Source: Leptasterias polaris (taxonomy: Eukaryota > Echinodermata > Asteroidea > Forcipulatida > Asteriidae). Taken from it: 64,000 nt of DNA. The position numbers were made by a program, and so were the translations under genes. The stretch spans positions 1,075,001 to 1,139,000 of the forward strand of contig JAZGTN010000026.1 of NCBI GenBank assembly GCA_037783415.1. Reading direction: 5' to 3'. Positions 57,852 through 64,000 of the stretch are shown in pieces. The number at the start of each line of letters is the position of its first letter. Within the stretch, counting starts at the first letter, position 1. The notes under the pieces were generated by a model. It made no database searches. It was not told the DNA's origin and saw only the letters and a list, made by a program, of their open reading frames with translations.

Positions 57852-60800
57852 ATGGATGTTCACAAGAAAACTCTGAAAAGGTTATGTAGACTGTGTGGGG
57901 GGCGTTGCTTGTCATCATCTGAGACGAAGGCTGGGAAATGTGCTAAGAGTTGTGCCAAATACATAGACAAAATTGTTAGCACATTTCAGGTTGACGTCTC
58001 CCATGATGACGAAAGCACTCACCCCCCATACATGTGTCACTCTTGTTATACTTGTCTTTTTCTTTCATCCAGGAAAGCTGCCCCCGCCTGGCCACCCCAC
58101 CCAAGAACAGGTGTCTGCACTGTGTGTACAAATTCTGTCCAACAGCTAAAAGCTGGTCGAAAAAAGAAGCAGAAACACCCAGGGAGTGGCAGGCCTAGGA
58201 TTACCCCAGCATGTGTAGAGCACTTCAGTAGTCTCCCCCCCTCACCCACAGTCTCCAGGGATAAGATTCCCAATTTTGAGCCATTGTCAAGTACAGCCTC
58301 CATAGAATGTAAACTTTGCACCCGTTTACTTGACAATGCCCTGGAGACACCTTGCATGCATTTATTTTGTTCCGAGTGCTTGGCAGCCCACTATGAATCT
58401 TTCAGAGAACCTAGCGCCCCCTGTCCAGTCTGTCAAGTACAAGTGCACTTCAAGAGCATCACTGCCCCCCGAGGATATTTTGCTGGTTTATTTTTGAGTA
58501 CAGCTATGAAGTGCACAGCATGCAAGGTCCACGTAACTGTGGGTGATATTTCATCCCATGTTTGTTCCTTCACTAACCCACCAACAGTTTCATTTGCAGA
58601 TAAAATTATTCCATCAAGTCAAACTCCAAGTGAGGTCACCCAGATGTTGCTGCGTCCCCTGACTGCGCCGTTAACCCCCCAGATGGAGGCTCTCGGAGCT
58701 CACATCCTGAAGTCGAAGCTCGCCCAATCTGCAGACGGGTTAACAACAAAGTACAGCACCGGTGGTCTGGTGAGTTAAATTGTTCAAAATTTTAATGCTT
58801 AATCTGTGAATTTAATTTATTTACAAATTTGCTTTCTTCATTTTTCCTCATTTTCCTTCCTCGCAAAGAATTTCACATAAAAATCTTTAATTTTTTTCCT
58901 CATAACTAGCCTCTGACGACACTTTGTGTCCCCACTCCTCGGAAAAGCAGTGAGGTTGCCTCCTCCTACACCATTCGACGGCGCTCAGAGATTTTAGACA
59001 AGACCCGTAACCTTCTCAGCAAGGGTGCTAAACAGGAGCAGCATAAAGACGAGATGAAGTTATGCCACCTGCGAAAAGATCTGCAGGGCATGTTGCGGGA
59101 GTTAAAACTGAACACCATCAAGATCCCCAACATGCAGCTCCTTGCTGCGAAGGCTCACCTGGGAGTCTCTTGGAAGCGCACCAGGGAACTGAAAAGATGG
59201 TTGAGGGAGTATAACATCCTAACTGAAGGCGAAAACGCCATGCGTCAACAACAACAAGACGTCGTGGCGGATAACATCATTGCCGAGAACCTCCCCTTTT
59301 CATTCCCTGACGACGTCAATGGAGGAGTTACCATCAAGCCAGCCCCCTGCGTAGCTGTGAAGTCCCTTGTCGCCAAAGTTAGACAGCAACTAGATGCCTA
59401 CGAGAAGTAAGAACATTTGGAATGTTTAATTATTTCATTATTTTCTTTTTAAGAACACAACTGAATAAAATGCTTAAAATTATGATTTGCTCTTATTCTC
59501 TTCAATAGGACCGACGAGCTAACTTGGCACGAGGGCAACATCCCACAGAACGAGGTTTGGGTCAAGATCGGAGGCGACAAGGGTGGCGGGACGTTCAAAC
59601 AGATGTTTCAGATCGCCAACGTTGGACGTCCCAATGCCCTTCGTCACACCGTAGTTGCTTGTGCTTTCGCAGCAGGTGATACCAGCAACAATTTGAAAAC
59701 TGGTCTCCTGCGCTTCCGCCAACAAGTTGCTGAGCTGCAGTCCTGCACTTGGAAGAGTCATAACATCAGACTCTTCATGTTCGGGGACTATGAGTATCTC
59801 TGCCGAGTGTATGGAATAACCGGGGCTTCAGGTAAATTTGAGTTGGGTTTTTTTACGTGCAAAAAAGGCAAACTATAGACATGTGTTGCAACTGTTATTT
59901 TTTTATATTGAACAGGAAGACACTGTTGTCTTTATTGCAACATTACGAAAGATGACATGCGGAAGCCCCGGGAGGAAAGGTCACCATGGAGGCAGAGGAC
60001 TCTACAGACCCTGGACGATGACCTCCGCAGATTCACCGATGATGGCAGTAAACTCTCCAAGGCTAAACTCTTCAACAACGTGATCAGCGAGCCAATGTTT
60101 AGGATTCCGCTGACACAGGTAAATATTTTGCCAATTATATTTAAATTTAGTGATAATAAAAAACAAAGCAAAATAGTGAGTAAATAAATGCAAAAGAAGG
60201 TGAAAATGAGATAATATTGCATTTACCTTATTTATGACAGGTTTGCCCACCCGGACTTCACATCAGTCTCGGGTTATACCTCAAGCATTTCAACAGCTTT
60301 GAAGGTGCATGTCATGACCTTGACATGCAAGTGGCGGCTGTGTTGGCCTTACAAGATGAACATCCAACCGAAGAAAATCCAGTACTTGGCTCCTGCTTCA
60401 AGAGTGTCGTCTCCGTGTTGAAGAGGGCCCGGCAATTAGATCTGCAGGCCGAGGCCTTGGATGAGGAATTCCGTCACAAAGAAGAAGAACTTGCGGACAC
60501 CATCATGTCATCTGTGGAGGGAAGTGCAGATATTCAATCTTACATCGATGAAACGACTGCACTGCAGAAGCAACAAGAACATCTGGTAAGCTTGAAAAAC
60601 AAAAAATGTAAATCTGTCAAACCTTTATTATTTTGAGCACAAGCTATTCTATTAACTAATTTGACCATGTTATGTATTTTTTAGTTGGCGGAAGCAAAGG
60701 CCCTTCGTGAAAAGGCAGCACTTAAGCCAGGCCAAGGTCCTCTAGCTGGGCAACTAGACATCATTCTCCAGGATTTCCGGGTGCAGCGACAGGCCTACCA

Positions 60801-61572
60801 TGGGAAGAGTTTTGTTGGCAATCATGTCCACAAATGCTGCAAGGTATGAAACAGTCATCTTTCTAAGTTGTTACTTATCCAACTCAAAAAATATGAATAC
60901 AAGGGAATTTTTAGTTTATTTTGATCTACCATTAAATGTAAAATCAACTAACTATTTTTATTTCTTAAATACTTTTTTGGGCAATTGTGTTCCACTTACA
61001 AAATAATTTTTAAAGAAATTGTCGCTGCGACTTAAAACAAGTAAAACATATCAAGTATTTTAGATTAAAAATATTTAACCTATTTTTCTATGCAGGAAGA
61101 AAACATCAAGCTCCTCACCGATGCAGTAGTCAACAAAACCCGAGATCTTTGTCCTTCCCTGGTGGGTGAAGCAAGAACAGTCGCTGCAAAGTATGCCAAA
61201 CTATTCCATCTGTTTGGCACTTGTCACCGGACGTACAACACCTCATCGATCCTGGATGGCCCAGCTGTAGATGCATTAAGCCAGGATATCAACAACTACC
61301 TGGCTTATTTCCGCGCCACTTTTCCATCTGAGAGTGTGCCGCCGAAGATGCATCTACTAGAAGACCATGTCATCTCCTGGCTGCGGCAGTGGCACTTTGG
61401 TCTAGGATTCCACGGCGAACAAGGAGGGGAGTCTGTCCATGCCCATCTCAACACCCTCCGGCGTGATGTCCGAGGACTGCATGAAGAGGTGGATATTCTG
61501 CAGTCTGTCATCCGGACTCACTGGGTCATGACCAGCCCTGCCCATGCACCACCTGCTGCCTTTTCAAAATAA
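57852..61572 (+). CDS. RAG1 N-terminal-region (zinc finger/RING) fused to a CMC/Chapaev-like DDE transposase (N-RAG-TP-like)
   Basis: Seven exons join with matching phases: 57852-58769, 58910-59406, 59509-59831, 59916-60118, 60241-60585, 60685-60843, 61096-61572 (TAA), giving 973 residues. Residues 1-240 match the architecture of the vertebrate RAG1 N-terminal region: CRLC at 12-15, FQVDVSHDDESTHPPYMCHSC at 45-65 with C62/C65, CTVC at 89-92, a basic KKKQK stretch (104-108), a C3HC4 RING (C153, C156, C168, H170, C173, C176, C191, C194), then C221-x2-C224...H236-x-C238. The C-terminal half is a transposase: KIGGDKGGGTFK (candidate first Asp, D495), RLFMFGDYEYL (D565), GASGRHCCLYC (zinc pair C584/C587), AYHGKSFVGNHVHKC (H809/H811) and HGEQGGESVHAHLN (candidate Glu E923 or E927). 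This core lacks RAG1/Transib core signatures and resembles CACTA-Mirage-Chapaev enzymes. AATAAA signals lie at 61612-61621. Which acidic residues are catalytic is inference. Confidence 0.85.
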
Positions 61573-61821
61573 TTTTATTTTGTTAATTTCCACATAGTTA
61601 TTACAAGTTTCAATAAATAAAGAACTGGTAGTTTTCTAATGTGTAAATAATAATTTTGTACCTTAATCTTTGGCATATGAGCCGCAAATTTTTTGGGGGT
61701 CAAAATCAATGTATTACGGGGCTTATACGACTAAGATTATGGTACAATATGTGTGTAAATAAACATGTGTAAATTTCTACTTTTAATAAAATGTACATAA
61801 ATAGGAATTGCAGACAAGTAT
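61573..61821. other. 3' flank of the RAG1-NTR transposase gene, with a hairpin
   Basis: Overlapping AATAAA signals at 61612-61621 sit 40 bp after the stop. An imperfect inverted repeat follows (61656-61683 against 61719-61747: ttgtaccttaatcttt... / ...actaagattatggtacaa), with arms of about 28 bp and a 35-bp loop. It could be a 3' UTR structure or a subterminal repeat of a transposon. Confidence 0.5.
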
Positions 61822-62029
61822 TTAACAGGGCTCTGTCGTCTTGATCACAGCGAGTCTGTGGCCAGGCATTGAATTCTGAACTCTCATCTAACTACTGCAC
61901 ATGCACATGTGATAATGCGGCACCCTTTAAAGCTTTGATTTGTGATGTGGTCTGAAATAACCGAGCGTGATTTCATGCTTCCATGCCTAGCCACAAGCAG
62001 ACTATGATCAAGACAACACAGCCCTTTAA
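61822..62029. mobile_element. TTAA-flanked MITE (piggyBac-type target)
   Basis: The termini are inverted copies of about 45 bp (left begins CAGGGCTCTGTCGTCTTGAT; right, reversed, begins AGGGCTGTGTTGTCTTGAT). They lie directly inside TTAA at 61822-61825 and 62026-62029. The element is 208 bp with no coding capacity. TTAA duplication is characteristic of piggyBac-type integration. Confidence 0.75.
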
Positions 62030-62111
62030 ATTTAGGTTTGAAATTCTGCTTTGATTTTTCACTTATATTTTTCTTTCTCATAGGGGGTGTAATCAACTTA
62101 ATTTTCATGTT

Positions 62112-62178
62112 GTGTCACCGTGGTCCAGTGGTTAGATTGCAGGACTTGCAATCACAAGGTTGTGGGTTCAAATACTAT
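62112..62178 (+). repeat. tRNA-like SINE head (fragment)
   Basis: The segment has an A-box-like TGGTCCAGTGG and a B-box-like GGGTTCAAATAC at tRNA spacing, but no pairing acceptor stem. I read it as a SINE head rather than a working tRNA gene. Confidence 0.4.
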
Positions 62179-62322
62179 CAAACTAACCGCTGATTTCACA
62201 ACGACTAGAATAAGTATTGTCGAGTTACTGAATCACAGTTTCTTAATTTGTGCAATTCATAATCATAGACAAACATAAATAAATGAATCAGTAATTTTAA
62301 AATGCTTCTGCAAACTCAGCAA

Positions 62323-62464
62323 AGCCCGGTTCATACATCACAAAAATTGCAAAAGGGAAGCGGAGTTCCTTGCGTCACAATAAATATACAGCGCGTGCCC
62401 GATTGTTTGCTTTTGCGTCATAGTTCGCTTCACAATTGCCTTCGTGTGAAGTATTAACCAGGCT
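62323..62464. mobile_element. MITE, 'AGCCCGGTTCATAC' family
   Basis: Left end AGCCCGGTTCATACATCACA and right end (reversed) AGCCTGGTTAATACTTCACA form inverted termini of a 142-bp element. It is related to the one nested at 49543-49701. Noncoding. Confidence 0.6.
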
Positions 62465-62469
62465 TATTT

Positions 62470-64000
62470 TCTAGTTATTTAGATCAATGTACTGATGACA
62501 TTATGGTTTGCATGCAGATTCCATTGCAGTAATCAAAACATGAAGCCATCAGCACATTGGTTTATTTTGACCATGAATTGTTTTAAACATACATAGGGCC
62601 TACTTTCATTTAATACTGCCGAGTCCTCCTAGTAATTAATTAAGTCAAAAAAAAAATTTGTTTGAAGAAGTGCAATTTACATTATTATTTGAGCTTTATA
62701 TTAAATATAATGTCAGGCGTAAGTATTTAGATAAAGTTGCTTAAATGTTAAAATTTAAAACCAGAATGTAACTAGGCCATATGCACGTAGATTGTCAATT
62801 AATTTCAAATTTAAGTTGCTGGGTTTTCCAGGTATTTTTTTTTCTCTACTTGAGTTTTCACCTGGTTTTTCACCCCGCAACGGTGCAATCAGATGATGAA
62901 AATGGAAAGAAATATAAGTATGATGGGGTATTTTCTTTCCTTCATTCACTAAAAACAAAAACTGGATTTAAAAAGTCAACATCAGGTCCGGTTTGTTTTC
63001 ATTTGAAAGACATGTTGTTCTTCCTCCATGTTCCTTCACACACAAATGGTGGTTCATTTTTTACTAAGTTAAACATGGAGAAATAAGAAAACAAATTTCT
63101 CCATGGTTTTATATTAATCATGAACTGAATGATAATTGGTGAATTGTAATTTATTATTGAATGTAATGTCAGTTTACATGAAAGAATAATCCGTCAAAAT
63201 CATATACGGTTTGTTCAATAAATAACTGACAATGAATTAATAATAATACCTGAAAGAATTGATTGAGTCTCTAGCTCTTCACCTGTTTTCTTCACAAAGC
63301 CTTCCCCAGTCTTCGCACCATAGCGTTCCCTTCATTTCCACTGCACACACAGCGTGCGTTCAGCATGCAAGATGGTGACTTCTTATCTTGAAGACGCGGT
63401 GTCAGATTACAATACACAAGGCTGCATGGGGTCTAGTGACCATGTTGCATGCAGTCTGGTTGCATGTAGTACTCATACGTAGCTAGGCCAACGGAATCTT
63501 GATCAAATGTGCCAGTTTTTAGTTGAAAATTTGACAATTAGGAAATCTTAACGATCCTATTTACGTACAAAGTGACTATTTGAGTAAAGAAAGATGCAAG
63601 AAAATGCCATATTCATGAACAAATTTACGACTGAAAAAAAAAGTTTAGCTCTGTTCTAGGACATACAGGTTCGTTGTAAACATCCTCGTTCATGATATTT
63701 TAGATTCCATATCCCCCTCAAATTGCGCTTTTTAAAAAAAACGACAAATGCTCAAAATATTCCCATAAAACGTACTTTTATGACAAAAATATACCCATTT
63801 TAGGAACGACGGTAACATCGTTCAAAAACCATATGTAAAAAAAATTAAAAGACGAACGTAAACATTGAACAAGCCCTGGCTAATGCATATTCATTAAAAT
63901 AGCTAAGGCTCCTCCTTCGTCCCATTTAAACCGCCTCCTTATCGATGAGTCATCGCTATGTTTTCTAAGAACTAAAAATACATATGCATGAGCAGATAAT
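62470..64000. other. Right end of window, no gene recognised
   Basis: The stretch is AT-rich and its small open frames do not resemble known proteins. A short less AT-rich part (about 63270-63430) and a CCGCCTCC / ATGCATATTCAT cluster near 63890-63940 could belong to the promoter of a gene beyond the window. I cannot support a coding call. Confidence 0.4.

Noticed and set aside
62781..63086. 101-codon open frame downstream of the transposase gene
   Set aside because: AT-rich, hydrophobic by composition, no family resemblance and no splice context.
61573..64000. A RAG2-like (kelch) partner gene next to the RAG1-NTR fusion
   Set aside because: ProtoRAG elements carry a RAG2-like gene beside the RAG1-like one. 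No kelch-like repeats or any sizable coding frame occur on either strand downstream or upstream of this gene, and the transposase core is not RAG1-type.
1..64000. CRISPR arrays, operons or bacterial genes
   Set aside because: No regularly spaced direct repeats; spliced genes and SINEs show animal nuclear DNA.

Overview
The window is animal nuclear DNA: AT-rich, with introns, repeat-filled intergenic DNA and no operons. It holds three protein-coding genes in a sea of short transposable elements. The tRNA-derived SINEs, dozens of small inverted-repeat elements and the closeness of the two conserved genes to their vertebrate counterparts suggest a marine invertebrate deuterostome, most likely an echinoderm. 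The species is an inference; no marker gene in the window settles it.

Layout. (1) 1-13709, plus strand: the 3' part of CEP131 (AZI1), 20 exons whose splice phases all agree, encoding the last 1185 residues of a centriolar-satellite coiled-coil protein. (2) 13710-28090: intergenic DNA with SINEs, MITEs and a 634-bp inverted-repeat insertion flanked by a 14-bp target-site duplication. (3) 28091-56308, minus strand: a complete HID1 gene (19 exons, 839 or 836 residues), a myristoylated Golgi/secretory-granule protein. It includes a 27-nt microexon and two alternative terminal coding exons. Its introns carry LINE, SINE and MITE insertions. (4) 56309-57851: a divergent promoter region. (5) 57852-61572, plus strand: the most notable gene, seven coding exons giving an intact 973-residue protein. 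It joins the zinc-finger/RING N-terminal region known from vertebrate RAG1 to a DDE-type transposase that is not the RAG1/Transib core and looks like the CACTA-Mirage-Chapaev (N-RAG-TP-like) group. (6) 61573-64000: hairpins, two MITEs and unannotated DNA.

CEP131 and HID1 are convergent, HID1 and the RAG1-NTR transposase gene are divergent. The first two are housekeeping cell-biology genes (cilium/centrosome; regulated secretion) with no evident functional link to the third. The RAG1-NTR fusion bears on how RAG1 acquired its N-terminal half. It could be a live transposon, a recently immobilised copy or a domesticated gene: its frame is open and its splice sites are intact, but I found no convincing terminal inverted repeats.
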